Source: Chersky-840 sp963838775
Lineage (GTDB): Bacteria; Actinomycetota; Acidimicrobiia; Acidimicrobiales; UBA8190
Direction: 5' to 3'
DNA: 64,000 nt
Assembly: GCA_963838775.1 (NCBI GenBank)
Contig: CAWISP010000037.1
Span: 1 to 64,000 of the forward strand
This document shows positions 1-7,852 of this stretch, piece after piece. The notes beneath the pieces are model-generated. The model worked only from the letters and a program-made list of their open reading frames with translations. It made no database searches and was not told where the DNA came from. The number at the start of each line of letters is the position of its first letter. The stretch's first letter is position 1. The position numbers and the translations under genes were made by a program.

Positions 1-128
1 CTCGTTGTCGAAAACACAACGTAATCCCTGGTCAGGGGCAACGTTTCGTGTCCCGTCGCTCAGGCACGTTTGTTTCCTTATTCAAACCCTCACTCGAATG
101 CATGAGGGTGCATGACAAAAGACCTCCA

Positions 129-731
129 TCACGTCGGCTGCTTCACTGCTCGCACCAACGCGTCGATGGCCACACGCTGACCCTGGTCTGTGTCGACGCC
201 ACGTCGCATATGGTCAGCTCGCACAATCCGTAGCCCCGCCAAGTCGCTCGCCACCTGCTCTGGAGTGAACAGCACGGTAGGGTCCTGCGGCCCCCCGTAG
301 CCGTCGGTCAAGTTGGTCGTGTCGTGACCAACGACCAGGAGCGTGCCTCCGTCGGCCAGTGCCTCTTGTGCGTGGGCCATGACTCGGCGCCGGTCATCAC
401 TCGGGAGATGCAGGTAGAAGACGACCACCAAGTCGAAGGTTGCGGCTGGCGGATCCCACTCGACGACGTCCGCTTCCACCCAATCCACGTCGACGCCGTG
501 TTCCATGGCGAGGCGGCGAGCCTTCGCAAGTCCGACTGGAGAGAAGTCGACGCCGGTGACTTCCCAGCCGCGTCCGGCAAGCCACACGGCGTTGCGACCC
601 TCTCCACAGGCGATATCAAGCGCCTTACCCGGTGGCAGGTCGGCCACCTCGGCCACGAGGAACTGGTTCGGTTCCGTCTTCCAGACGAACCCTTCTCCGC
701 CGTAGCGCTCGTCCCAGCTCAAGCTGTCCAC
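129..731 (-). CDS. Class I SAM-dependent methyltransferase
   Basis: Small soluble methyltransferase of about 200 residues. The SAM-binding motif I reads ALDIACGEGRNAVW near residues 37-50. An acidic strand end (TGVDFS) follows, and a motif IV-like stretch (FDLVVVFYLHL) lies in the middle, as in TehB/UbiE-like enzymes. The reading frame stays open to 821, but conserved sequence begins near DSLSWDERY, so the GTG at 731, preceded by GGAG, is taken as the start. The substrate cannot be read from sequence. It lies next to the sulfur island and could act on a chalcogen or thiol, but that is only inference. Confidence 0.8.
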   Translation of the reverse strand: MDSLSWDERYGGEGFVWKTEPNQFLVAEVADLPPGKALDIACGEGRNAVWLAGRGWEVTGVDFSPVGLAKARRLAMEHGVDVDWVEADVVEWDPPAATFDLVVVFYLHLPSDDRRRVMAHAQEALADGGTLLVVGHDTTNLTDGYGGPQDPTVLFTPEQVASDLAGLRIVRADHMRRGVDTDQGQRVAIDALVRAVKQPT

Positions 732-762
732 GATCCCTACTCCGAGACGTGACGTGTTGGCG

Positions 763-972
763 TCATGACCGAGCGGTGTTCCGCAAGGGCATATGGAGCA
801 GGGGCGCCGCGAAACACACACCGACCAACCCGGCGAAAATTGGTATCAATCCCACGGCAACCAGAGCCAGCCAACCGCCACCCAGCGTAACCCCCAAAGT
901 GATCAGGCCCCCGCCCAAGAGGATTCTCGCGATTCTTCCGGCGGTCGTCTGCATGAGGCGAACAAGTCCCAT
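763..972 (-). CDS. DUF2892 (YgaP-type) small membrane protein
   Basis: Protein of about 70 residues with two hydrophobic helices separated by a short turn. It has the Gly-rich GGGLITLGVTLGGGWLALVAVGLIPI pattern in two consecutive parts, typical of DUF2892. In YgaP this domain anchors a rhodanese in the membrane; here it stands alone, with rhodaneses elsewhere in the island. ATG at 972 is chosen because GGAG lies six bases upstream; a GTG at 975 is also possible. The operator at 992-1007 sits just upstream, so it is probably derepressed with the rest of the sulfur regulon. Confidence 0.75.
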   Translation of the reverse strand: MGLVRLMQTTAGRIARILLGGGLITLGVTLGGGWLALVAVGLIPIFAGLVGVCFAAPLLHMPLRNTARS

Positions 973-991
973 CACCGATCTCCGTTCATAG

Positions 992-1007
992 ATACCCTCC
1001 GGGGTAT
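992..1007. promoter_or_regulatory. CsoR/CstR-type operator 1
   Basis: ATACCCTCCGGGGTAT, an inverted repeat of the form ATACCC(n)GGGGTAT typical of CsoR-family sites. It lies immediately upstream of the minus-strand DUF2892 gene. Confidence 0.75.
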
Positions 1008-1085
1008 ATGGAGTTCAACCGAGTAGGGATCAGGTTCATTCCCGACTGTGCCGTAGAAGCCAGTGGCGGCGATTCCTTGGTAGGA

Positions 1086-1101
1086 ATACCCCTTGGGGTA
1101 T
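1086..1101. promoter_or_regulatory. CsoR/CstR-type operator 2
   Basis: ATACCCCTTGGGGTAT, with perfect 7-bp arms around a TT centre. It ends 46 bases before the thioredoxin ATG and 94 bp (centre to centre) from operator 1, so the pair covers a divergent promoter region. Confidence 0.8.
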
Positions 1102-1147
1102 CGGCGTTCTCCCAAGGGAATCGGATGCTGAGCGGGAGGATTCGAAC

Positions 1148-1633
1148 ATGGCGACCATGAACCTGACCAAGGACAACTTCGCGGAAGTGGTGTCGTCCAA
1201 CGACACGGTGTTCGTGGACTTCTGGGCGTCGTGGTGCGGACCTTGTCGGATGTTCGCTCCAATCTTCGAGAAGGCCTCGGAGCAGCACTCGGACGTGGTC
1301 TTCGCCAAGGTCGACACCGAAGCCGAGCAGGAGTTGGCCCAATCGTTCGGGATCATGTCCATACCTACCTTGATGGTGTTTCGCGATCAGGTCGTGCTGT
1401 ACTCGCAGCCTGGGGCGTTGCCTGCGCCCTCGTTGGACGATCTCATCGGCCAGGTGCGCGCCGCAGGACATGGACGACGTCCACCGCCAGATCGCCGAAC
1501 GCGCCTGCGCAGTCAGCCTGACTCGCTCGGGCCAGGTGGCACGCTATCCGGGCTTTGTGGCGACCCCGGCACTGAACCAACTCCAAGGCTTGGGGCCCTT
1601 GGCGTATCGCTGCACCACGTGCTCCAAGCGTGA
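1148..1633 (+). CDS. trxA: Thioredoxin with a probable 3' frameshift
   Basis: Thiol-disulfide reductase with the WCGPC active site (Cys30, Cys33), the cis-Pro motif SIPT and the family C-terminal stretch LYSQPGALPAP. ATG 1148 has GGAGG nine bases upstream. After QVRA, near 1460-1470, the expected ending continues in another frame (DMDDVHRQIAE), so one base seems inserted or lost. The natural stop probably lies before about 1520, and the last 50 or so residues of the open frame are not thioredoxin-like. It is transcribed under operator 2 and likely reduces persulfides or rhodanese intermediates made by the sulfur island. The core fold is intact. Whether the frameshift is real or a sequence error is open. 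Confidence 0.85.
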   Translation: MATMNLTKDNFAEVVSSNDTVFVDFWASWCGPCRMFAPIFEKASEQHSDVVFAKVDTEAEQELAQSFGIMSIPTLMVFRDQVVLYSQPGALPAPSLDDLIGQVRAAGHGRRPPPDRRTRLRSQPDSLGPGGTLSGLCGDPGTEPTPRLGALGVSLHHVLQA

Positions 1634-2169
1634 AGCCTGCGTCGCTCACCAACACCGCAGGCTTGCGGGTGAGGTGGCACCCGTCGGCCAGACGGATTTG
1701 GAGCGGTTCGAGTCGACGTTGCCAGGCGGCCACGCCAGGATCGGGGGCGAGGCCGTGCTCGAGGAAGTGAAGCCGGGCGCCTCGGGCGCATCACCCGTCG
1801 CAGTTCGGCTAGTGCCTGCCGGGCATCGGGGATGGTGCACAACGTGAAGGTCGATAGGGCGCTGTCGCAGCTGTCATCTTCGAGAGGGATGGCCTGGCCG
1901 TCGAGGCCGATATGCGTGACGGGCATCGCTGACCGAGTGACCCGCTTCTTGGAGAGCCGACGGGCAACTGCCGCCGGCTCAACGGCCAAGACCAGTTCGA
2001 CTTCTGGCGGGTAATGGTCGATGTTCAGCCCCGACCCGAACCCGATCTCGACAACCCGTCCCCTGAGCCCTTCGGTCACCTCGGCTCGCCACCGGCGCAA
2101 ACCGCTCGTCCCGCAGGCCCGGTCCACCAGGCGGGGCAGTACCTGCTCGCGGTAGAAACTCACGGTCAC
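1544..2169 (-). pseudogene. Frameshifted class I SAM methyltransferase
   Basis: The N-terminal part is an intact methyltransferase: MTVSFYREQVLPR start, SAM motif VVEIGFGSGLN near residues 40-50, and a LSTFTLCTIPD motif. After RRVMRP, near 1795, the frame breaks; the expected GARLHFLEHGLAPD follows one base out of register. A second shift near 1625 brings in EHVVQRYAKGPKPWSW, and the reconstructed protein ends at the TAG at 1544-1546. Two single-base shifts restore a full-length protein of about 208 residues. It may be decaying or mis-sequenced. Its 3' end abuts the thioredoxin 3' end, which also carries a shift. Confidence 0.75.
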
Positions 2170-2250
2170 ACGCTAACCGCGTGCCGATTGAGGGACGATG
2201 GAACTGCTCGGCGGAGCCTCTCGTCGTGAAAGTGCGCGTCCCACGACCAC

Positions 2251-4455
2251 TCAGTGGGCGAAGCGAATGCGGGGCAGGATGCGCGCCAACCAGCGTGGGA
2301 GGTGCCAGCTGTGGTGGTGGCCGAGGCGGAGCAGGACCGGTAACAGGACGAGGCGGACGACAAGAGCGTCGAGCGCGACAGCCACGGCGAGGATGACCCC
2401 CATCTCCTTCGGAGCGAGTGGTCCGGAGAGGGCGAAGGTCAGGAACACGGCGATCATGACCGCTGCCGCCGACAGGACCACGCGCCCTGAACTGAGCACC
2501 GAGCCCACCATGGCGTGCTCGGGGTCGGCGTGGGTCTCGTAGCGCTCCTTGGCTGCGGAGAGAAGGAACAACGTGTAGTCCATGGCAACGCCGAAGACCA
2601 TCGCCCCGAAGAACAGCGGTGCCCAGGCGTCGACGAACCCTTGGGGCGTGAAGCCGAGCAGCCCGGAGAGGTGCCCGTCTTGGAAGATCAGCCGCGCCAC
2701 TCCGAAGGCTCCCGCCACCGACAGGGCGGTGATGAGGACCCCGGCGGCGGCGAGCAGAGGTGCGCCGAGGGCCATGAGCAACAAGATGAAGCCGATCACT
2801 GCCAGCAGCCCGAACACCAGTGGGGTGTGCGAGGTGAGGGACTGCTGAAGGTCGTGGTTCTCGGCCGCCGCGCCGCCGACCAAGCTGCCCGTCGGCAGGA
2901 CCAGACGGACGCGGTCGATGGTGGACCCGGTGGCGGGCGTCGAAGGGCCGGTGGTGGGCACGACCTGGTCGAGGGTCCACCCGGCGTGGGTTGCCCCCGG
3001 AGCCACCGCGGCGACACCGGCCGTGTGGGCGAGGGTGGCGAGCGCGGCGCGTTGGTGATCCGACGGGATGAGGACCTGCAAGGTGCCCGGAGCCCCAGGC
3101 CCGAATGCCTTTGTGACCTCGTCGTAACCGACTCGGGCATTGGCGGTCGCCGGCACGATGGTGATCGACGGCATGTTGGTGCGCAGCCCGATGACCGGCG
3201 CGGCGGCGAGGAGGAGCACCCCGAGGGCGGCGAGGCCGGCGGGAACGGGGTGGCGCCACAACAGGCGTCCCCAGGCATGGAGCCGATCGTCGAGGCCTGG
3301 TCGGGACGTTGTCCGGGAACGCCAGGGGATGCGGATGCGACCGGCGTTGATCCGCGTCCCGAGCCGTCCGAGCACGGCTGGCAGGAGCGTCAACGTGGCG
3401 GCCAGGACGGCGACGACCGACAGCATGATGCCGAGGGCCATGGAGCGAAATGCAGGGCTCGGCACGAGCAGGATGGCGGCCAGGGATCCGAGCACGGTGA
3501 GGGCGCTGAAGGCGACGGCCTTGCCGGCGGTGTCCACCGTCTCGGCCACCGCGGCGACGACGCCGGCGCCATCGCCTGGTTGGACTCCTTGCCGCTCCAG
3601 GGCGGCACGAAAACGCACAACGAGGAATAGCGCATAGTCAATCCCGAGAGCGAGGGCGAACATCAAGGCGAAGTTGAGCGCCCAGATGGACACCGGGGCC
3701 ACGTGCGTCGAGAGGACGAGCGCGCCGGCGGCGACGAGCAACCCCACCATGGTGAGCATGAGGGGGAGCCCGGCGGCCACCAGGCTGCCGAACGCGATGA
3801 CCAAGATGATCATCGTCACCGGCCACGAGAGCATCTCCGAGCGAAGCATGGCGCTGCGATTGGCCGAGTTGAAGTTGGCCCACAGCGCACTGTCGCCGGT
3901 CAGGGTCACCGAAATGCCGGGTCGGGAGAGCCGGCCGAGGGGTTCGGCCAGGGCATCGGCGGCGCGGACCATGGCGTTGGCATCGGCGGCGGCACCGGCG
4001 GTGATGACACCGGTCCTGCCGTCGCGCGACAACGAGACGCCCGGCTGGGGTGCGACGACGGTGGAGACCCGGGGGTCGCCGTGCAGGAGCTTCGAGACCT
4101 TGGTCAGGACCGATCGGGCGGCGGCGTCGGTGGCGATCGGCCCGTGGTGGTCGACGATCACCACTTGGAGTGCGGTGGCTCCCAGACCGGCGAAGTCGCG
4201 CTGGATGATGGCTCGGGCCTTGACCGACTGGCTGGTCGAGTCCTGCCAGCCCGCACCGGCCAGGGTGTGCTCGACCTGCGGGGCGAAGGCGCCGAAGATG
4301 ATCAGGACGACAAGCCACAGGAGGAGCACGGCCCGGAGGTGGGTCGCAGACCACGCACCGAGCCGGGCCATCCTCCCGCTGCGCTCGGTTGTGGTGGCGG
4401 GTGCCTCAACTCCCTCGTCGGGCTCGGTTGCAACGCTGAGTTGGTTCGATGCCAC
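2251..4455 (-). CDS. MMPL/RND-family exporter
   Basis: Integral membrane transporter of about 734 residues with the duplicated RND layout: one helix, an extracellular loop, a block of helices, a second loop and a second block. The paired motifs GIDYALFLVVRF and GVAMDYTLFLL carry the Asp-Tyr pairs used for proton coupling in MmpL proteins. The frame is open to 4605, but that extension contains two operators. GTG 4455, with AAGGAG nine bases upstream, is therefore the start. Control by operators 3 and 4 places it in the sulfur-stress regulon, suggesting export of a thiol, sulfur compound or lipid. The substrate is unknown. Confidence 0.88.
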   Translation of the reverse strand: MASNQLSVATEPDEGVEAPATTTERSGRMARLGAWSATHLRAVLLLWLVVLIIFGAFAPQVEHTLAGAGWQDSTSQSVKARAIIQRDFAGLGATALQVVIVDHHGPIATDAAARSVLTKVSKLLHGDPRVSTVVAPQPGVSLSRDGRTGVITAGAAADANAMVRAADALAEPLGRLSRPGISVTLTGDSALWANFNSANRSAMLRSEMLSWPVTMIILVIAFGSLVAAGLPLMLTMVGLLVAAGALVLSTHVAPVSIWALNFALMFALALGIDYALFLVVRFRAALERQGVQPGDGAGVVAAVAETVDTAGKAVAFSALTVLGSLAAILLVPSPAFRSMALGIMLSVVAVLAATLTLLPAVLGRLGTRINAGRIRIPWRSRTTSRPGLDDRLHAWGRLLWRHPVPAGLAALGVLLLAAAPVIGLRTNMPSITIVPATANARVGYDEVTKAFGPGAPGTLQVLIPSDHQRAALATLAHTAGVAAVAPGATHAGWTLDQVVPTTGPSTPATGSTIDRVRLVLPTGSLVGGAAAENHDLQQSLTSHTPLVFGLLAVIGFILLLMALGAPLLAAAGVLITALSVAGAFGVARLIFQDGHLSGLLGFTPQGFVDAWAPLFFGAMVFGVAMDYTLFLLSAAKERYETHADPEHAMVGSVLSSGRVVLSAAAVMIAVFLTFALSGPLAPKEMGVILAVAVALDALVVRLVLLPVLLRLGHHHSWHLPRWLARILPRIRFAH

Positions 4456-4508
4456 GGTAGAAGCTCCTTGGGTCTGGGCGGGCCGCCGACGAGGATCAGA
4501 TGAGAAGT

Positions 4509-4524
4509 ATACCCCCCAGGGTAT
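4509..4524. promoter_or_regulatory. CsoR/CstR-type operator 3
   Basis: ATACCCCCCAGGGTAT, an inverted repeat 54 bases upstream of the MMPL GTG. It pairs with operator 4, 33 bp away centre to centre. Confidence 0.72.
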
Positions 4525-4541
4525 CTGCGGCAAACGGGAAA

Positions 4542-4557
4542 ATACCGTGGGGGGTAC
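4542..4557. promoter_or_regulatory. CsoR/CstR-type operator 4
   Basis: ATACCGTGGGGGGTAC is a degenerate copy of the same site, still ATACC(n)GGGGTA(C/T). It lies upstream of the MMPL gene and may be a second binding site for tetramer pairs. Confidence 0.6.
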
Positions 4558-4611
4558 CAGCGAGAGGGGTCGATCCGAGAAACAGAAGTCCCGTGGGGGC
4601 CGCACCCGGGA

Positions 4612-5520
4612 TCAGAGCGACGCGACGGAGCGGGCCAGCGTGTACGTAGCAACCGCCACGAGCAGGACGGCGAACCAGCGAAGGAGGGTTGATGCCCGGG
4701 TCCGGCTCGCCAGGTGGTTCCCGGCGACCGCCCCGGCCAGGGCGGCGACGGTGAAGGGCAGAGCCACGTGCCAGTCCACGCCGGTTGTGGCCAGTCTCGA
4801 GGTCAACGCCACGGCGCAGTTGACGGCGATGACGAGGAGCGAGGTGCCGACGGCGATCGGCATTTTGAACCCCAAGGCGAGCACCAGGGCGGGAACGATG
4901 ATGAAGCCGCCGCCCACGCCGAAGAAGCCGGTCATGAATCCGACGACCGTTCCGGCGGCCACCACTTTGACCACCGTGGACAGCCGGGGACGGATCTTGT
5001 GCTCGGTTGGCACCGCTGGGATTGCGGACGAGTGGTCGTCGACCGAGGTGGCATCGTGGTGGACGGTAGGGGCCGCAACCGAGGTGGGCGGGCTGGTCGA
5101 TGCGATGGGAACGGAGGGTGAGCTCGTCGTACGGGACCGCGCCGCTGCGATGCGATTCTGAGTGCGGGCCGTCACCCACATTCGCCACGCGGCGATCACC
5201 ATGACACCGGCAAAGGAGGCGAGCAGAACATCGGGATTGACGGCACGGTTCAGGCGCGATCCCAACAAAGATCCGGCCACGCCAGCCAGGCTGAACCACA
5301 GGCCGGCGACCACACGCACCCGACCGGCGCGCCAGTGGCCCACCATGCCCCCGAGGGCGGCGACACCGACGACCACGAGCGAAGTCGTGACCGCCTCCTT
5401 GGGGCCGAGGCCGACGACATAGACGAGCGCGGGGACCGCCAGGATCGACCCGCCACCGCCGAGGGAACCGAGTGCGAGCCCGACGAGCAGACCCAGGGGC
5501 AAGGCCAGGAGGAGGTTCAC
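4612..5520 (-). CDS. TauE/SafE (TSUP) family sulfite/organosulfur exporter
   Basis: Membrane protein of 302 residues with two repeats of about four helices, each opening with a Gly-rich loop (GLALGSLGGGGSILAVPAL and GFFGVGGGFIIVPALVL), the signature of TSUP exporters. A polar, low-complexity Ser/Thr/Pro loop at about residues 120-170 separates the halves. The start GTG at 5520 overlaps the stop of the upstream rhodanese gene, so the two are translationally coupled. With persulfide dioxygenase nearby, the likely cargo is the sulfite or thiosulfate it generates. Expression should follow operators 5 and 6. Confidence 0.88.
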   Translation of the reverse strand: MNLLLALPLGLLVGLALGSLGGGGSILAVPALVYVVGLGPKEAVTTSLVVVGVAALGGMVGHWRAGRVRVVAGLWFSLAGVAGSLLGSRLNRAVNPDVLLASFAGVMVIAAWRMWVTARTQNRIAAARSRTTSSPSVPIASTSPPTSVAAPTVHHDATSVDDHSSAIPAVPTEHKIRPRLSTVVKVVAAGTVVGFMTGFFGVGGGFIIVPALVLALGFKMPIAVGTSLLVIAVNCAVALTSRLATTGVDWHVALPFTVAALAGAVAGNHLASRTRASTLLRWFAVLLVAVATYTLARSVASL

Positions 5521-5876
5521 ACCACCATGCCCGGTTGGGCGCCCGCGGTCTCCACGGGAAACCCGGCCGCGGCCCAGGCCCGCATGCCACCGTTGAGGTT
5601 CACGGCTTCGAAGCCGGACCGGACGAGGAGGGCGGTAGCCCGAGCCGAGCGGTTCCCCGACCGGCAGACCACCACCACGCGTCGGTCCCGGGGCAACGCG
5701 CCGAGCTTGCCCTCAAGATTGCCGAGGGGGACGTGGCGGGCTCCGGGTGCGTGGCCCGCGTACCACTCGGTCTGTTCCCGGACGTCGAGGAGCACCGCGC
5801 CCGCGCGAACGAGGCTGTCGGCCTCCTTCGGGCCGACGCCCTGGCCCCCGCCCAACTTCTTCTGCAACCAGCCCAC
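5517..5876 (-). CDS. Single-domain rhodanese sulfurtransferase
   Basis: Single rhodanese domain of 119 residues. The catalytic loop CRSGNRSA has Cys at about residue 71, and the CH2A-like LLDVREQTEW and C-terminal LNGGMRAWAAAGFPV motifs are present. It transfers sulfane sulfur between thiosulfate or persulfides and a thiol acceptor in the cytoplasm. The frame is open to 6005 but that stretch contains operators 5 and 6, so GTG 5876 is preferred; its ribosome site (GGGA) is weak. It precedes and overlaps the TauE exporter. Divergent from the rhodanese-dioxygenase fusion across the operator pair. Confidence 0.85.
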   Translation of the reverse strand: MGWLQKKLGGGQGVGPKEADSLVRAGAVLLDVREQTEWYAGHAPGARHVPLGNLEGKLGALPRDRRVVVVCRSGNRSARATALLVRSGFEAVNLNGGMRAWAAAGFPVETAGAQPGMVV

Positions 5877-5908
5877 GGCAAAATCCCGGCTTCCGTTCGT
5901 CCCTCCGG

Positions 5909-5924
5909 ATACCCGGTGGGGTAT
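5909..5924. promoter_or_regulatory. CsoR/CstR-type operator 5
   Basis: ATACCCGGTGGGGTAT in the divergent region between the rhodanese (minus) and rhodanese-dioxygenase (plus) genes. Its centre is 30 bp from operator 6. Confidence 0.78.
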
Positions 5925-5938
5925 TCTATCCTTGGAAT

Positions 5939-5954
5939 ATACCCCCTGGGGTAC
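5939..5954. promoter_or_regulatory. CsoR/CstR-type operator 6
   Basis: ATACCCCCTGGGGTAC, a close match to the consensus. With operator 5, three helical turns away, it is placed to repress both divergent promoters. Confidence 0.78.
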
Positions 5955-6016
5955 TGGTTGGAAGCAGCACGAGACCGGCGGAATGCGGCCGGTTCTGAGA
6001 ACCAAGGAGTGCGCTG

Positions 6017-7108
6017 ATGTACCGAGACGCCGAACCGGCCGAGCTTGCCGCTCGGCTGGGCACTTCTGACCAGCCGTTCGTCCTCGACGTGCGCGAGCCG
6101 GTCGAGTTCGCCGCTTGGTCGATCCCCTCCGCCGTGAACATCCCCTTCGGTGAGCTCGAGGCGCGGGTCTCGGAGGTGCCCACCGATTGCGACGTGGTCA
6201 CCGTGTGCGCCAGCGGGAGCCGCTCGTCGACGGCGGCGGAGATCCTCAGCCGCGCCGGGAGACGGGTGGCCAATCTCGCCGGCGGCATGGCCGCGTGGGC
6301 CACGGTCTACGACGCCGTCACGGTCGAGCTTGACGAGGTGCGCGTCGTGCAAGTCCGTCGGCGTGCCAAAGGGTGCCTGTCATATCTGGTGGGAGCGGGG
6401 GACCAGGCGTTCGTCGTCGATCCGTCGCTCGATACGGAGGTGTATCGCCGGCTGGCGGACGAACACGGATGGCGGATCGTCCGCGTGTTCGACACCCACC
6501 TTCACGCCGACCACCTGAGCGGCGCTCGTCGGCTCGCCGAGGAGACGGGGGCGTCCATCCATCTCAACCCGGCGGATACGTTTGATTTCGACTACGAGCC
6601 GCTGCGTGACGAGGACCGCTTCGAACTCCCCGGTGGCGCAAGCTTTCGGGTGGCAGCCATCCACACCCCCGGTCATACCCGTGGATCGACGATCTACGTC
6701 GTCGCCGACCACCTCATACTGTCGGGCGACACCCTGTTCGTCGACAGCGTCGGTCGGCCGGACCTAGCCGACCTAGCCGAGGAATTCGCCCACAACCTGT
6801 ACCACTCGCTCCACGACAAGGTCCTTTCGCTGCCCGATGACGCTTTCGTGCTCCCCGGCCACTACGGCGAGGACGTCATCGTCGCGCCCGACCGACCGGT
6901 GGGAGTGGCTCTTGGCGAGCTGCGACAAGTGCTGGCTCCGTTGTCATACGACGAGGACCAGTTCGTGTCGTGGGCTACTGCCCGTGTCGCGCCACGCCCG
7001 ACCAACTACGTAGAGATCATCCAGGCCAACATGGGGCGAAGCGACGTACCGCTCCTCGCCCTGCGCCAGCTCGAAGTTGGCCCCAATCGTTGCTCGGCCT
7101 CGGCCTGA
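6017..7108 (+). CDS. Rhodanese-persulfide dioxygenase fusion (ETHE1/CstB-like)
   Basis: Two-domain enzyme of 363 residues. Residues 1-100 are a rhodanese with active Cys64 in VCASGSRSS. Residues 105-350 are a metallo-beta-lactamase fold with the iron site THLHADH (His161, His163, Asp165, His166), GHT at His220, SGDTLF and the persulfide-dioxygenase hallmark VGRPD. Such enzymes oxidise glutathione or other thiol persulfides to sulfite, and a rhodanese can then make thiosulfate. Here the rhodanese is N-terminal, opposite to CstB and most known fusions. ATG 6017 has AAGGAG seven bases upstream. It begins the plus-strand unit that includes the regulator and DUF302. Confidence 0.9.
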   Translation: MYRDAEPAELAARLGTSDQPFVLDVREPVEFAAWSIPSAVNIPFGELEARVSEVPTDCDVVTVCASGSRSSTAAEILSRAGRRVANLAGGMAAWATVYDAVTVELDEVRVVQVRRRAKGCLSYLVGAGDQAFVVDPSLDTEVYRRLADEHGWRIVRVFDTHLHADHLSGARRLAEETGASIHLNPADTFDFDYEPLRDEDRFELPGGASFRVAAIHTPGHTRGSTIYVVADHLILSGDTLFVDSVGRPDLADLAEEFAHNLYHSLHDKVLSLPDDAFVLPGHYGEDVIVAPDRPVGVALGELRQVLAPLSYDEDQFVSWATARVAPRPTNYVEIIQANMGRSDVPLLALRQLEVGPNRCSASA

Positions 7109-7165
7109 GTTACCCGGGCTAGGCCTCGCGCCGCGTAACGAACCCACGCCAAGACAGGAGAAAGA

Positions 7166-7435
7166 ATGGAACTTCCCGAAGATGTCATCGAGGATGTACG
7201 CAAGCGACTGCATCGTGTGGTTGGACAGGTCCAGGGCGTCGAACGCATGCTCGACGAGGGTCGCGAGTGCCGCGACGTTGTGACCCAGATCTCGGCCGCC
7301 ACCAAGGCCCTCGAGCAGGCTGGGTTCCGCCTCGTCGCGGCCGGCCTCACCTACTGCCTCGAACACCCCGAGGACGCCGAGGCTGACGGCTACCCGATCG
7401 ACGTCGTCCAGAAGATGTTCATGAAGCTCGCATGA
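7166..7435 (+). CDS. cstR: CsoR-family repressor, CstR (persulfide-sensor) type
   Basis: All-helical tetrameric repressor of 89 residues with the family N-terminus (RLHRVVGQVQGVERML) and ECRDVVTQI. Copper-sensing CsoR needs Cys-His-Cys. Here Cys35 and Cys64 are present but the His position (residue 60) is Gly, so the Cu(I) site is incomplete while both Cys needed for persulfide cross-linking remain, as in CstR. It lies 57 bases after the dioxygenase fusion with its own AGGAG, in the middle of seven matching operators. It probably represses the whole island and releases when sulfane sulfur rises. The family call is firm; the ligand is inferred. Confidence 0.9.
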   Translation: MELPEDVIEDVRKRLHRVVGQVQGVERMLDEGRECRDVVTQISAATKALEQAGFRLVAAGLTYCLEHPEDAEADGYPIDVVQKMFMKLA

Positions 7436-7446
7436 GAGGAAACCCG

Positions 7447-7836
7447 ATGCGCTCCCTCGATACGGCCGTCGATCAGCCCATCGATCGCGCCGAAGGTGCG
7501 GTGCGTGAGGCGCTGGCGGCCCAGGGCTTCGGCATCCTCACCGAGATCGATGTGGCCGCCACCTTCGAGGCGAAACTCGGCGTCACAGGTCCGCGGCTCA
7601 AGATTCTCGGGGCGTGCAACCCGGCCCTGGCCCATCGGGCCCTGGAGCTCGATCCGAGAGCCGCCCTGGTGCTGCCCTGCAACGTCGTGCTGCGCGGGGA
7701 GGGCCCTCGGACCTCCGTCTCGATCGCCGATCCCCGCCAGCTCATGGACGATCCGGCCTTCGCAGAGCTTGCCGCGGAGGCTGCGCATCGCCTGGAGAAG
7801 GCGCTTGCGTCGTTGCCCGACGTCGGGACCGGGTAA
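7447..7836 (+). CDS. DUF302 domain protein
   Basis: Small soluble protein of about 129 residues matching DUF302. It has the ALAAQGFGILTEIDV strand-helix start, the KILGACNPALAHRAL motif and LPCNVVLRGE. The function of DUF302 is unknown, but it recurs beside CsoR-family regulators and sulfur-transfer genes. The conserved Cys residues in GACNP and LPCNV could take part in sulfur handling. ATG 7447 is preferred over the overlapping ATG 7432 because AGAGGA lies about six bases upstream. It is co-transcribed with the regulator. Confidence 0.85.
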   Translation: MRSLDTAVDQPIDRAEGAVREALAAQGFGILTEIDVAATFEAKLGVTGPRLKILGACNPALAHRALELDPRAALVLPCNVVLRGEGPRTSVSIADPRQLMDDPAFAELAAEAAHRLEKALASLPDVGTG

Positions 7837-7852
7837 AGGTGATCGCGGCGCC

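Noticed and set aside
7166..7435. Reading the CsoR-family protein as a copper sensor with a copper regulon
   Set aside because: The His ligand is missing and no copper ATPase or chaperone lies under the operators, whereas sulfur genes do.
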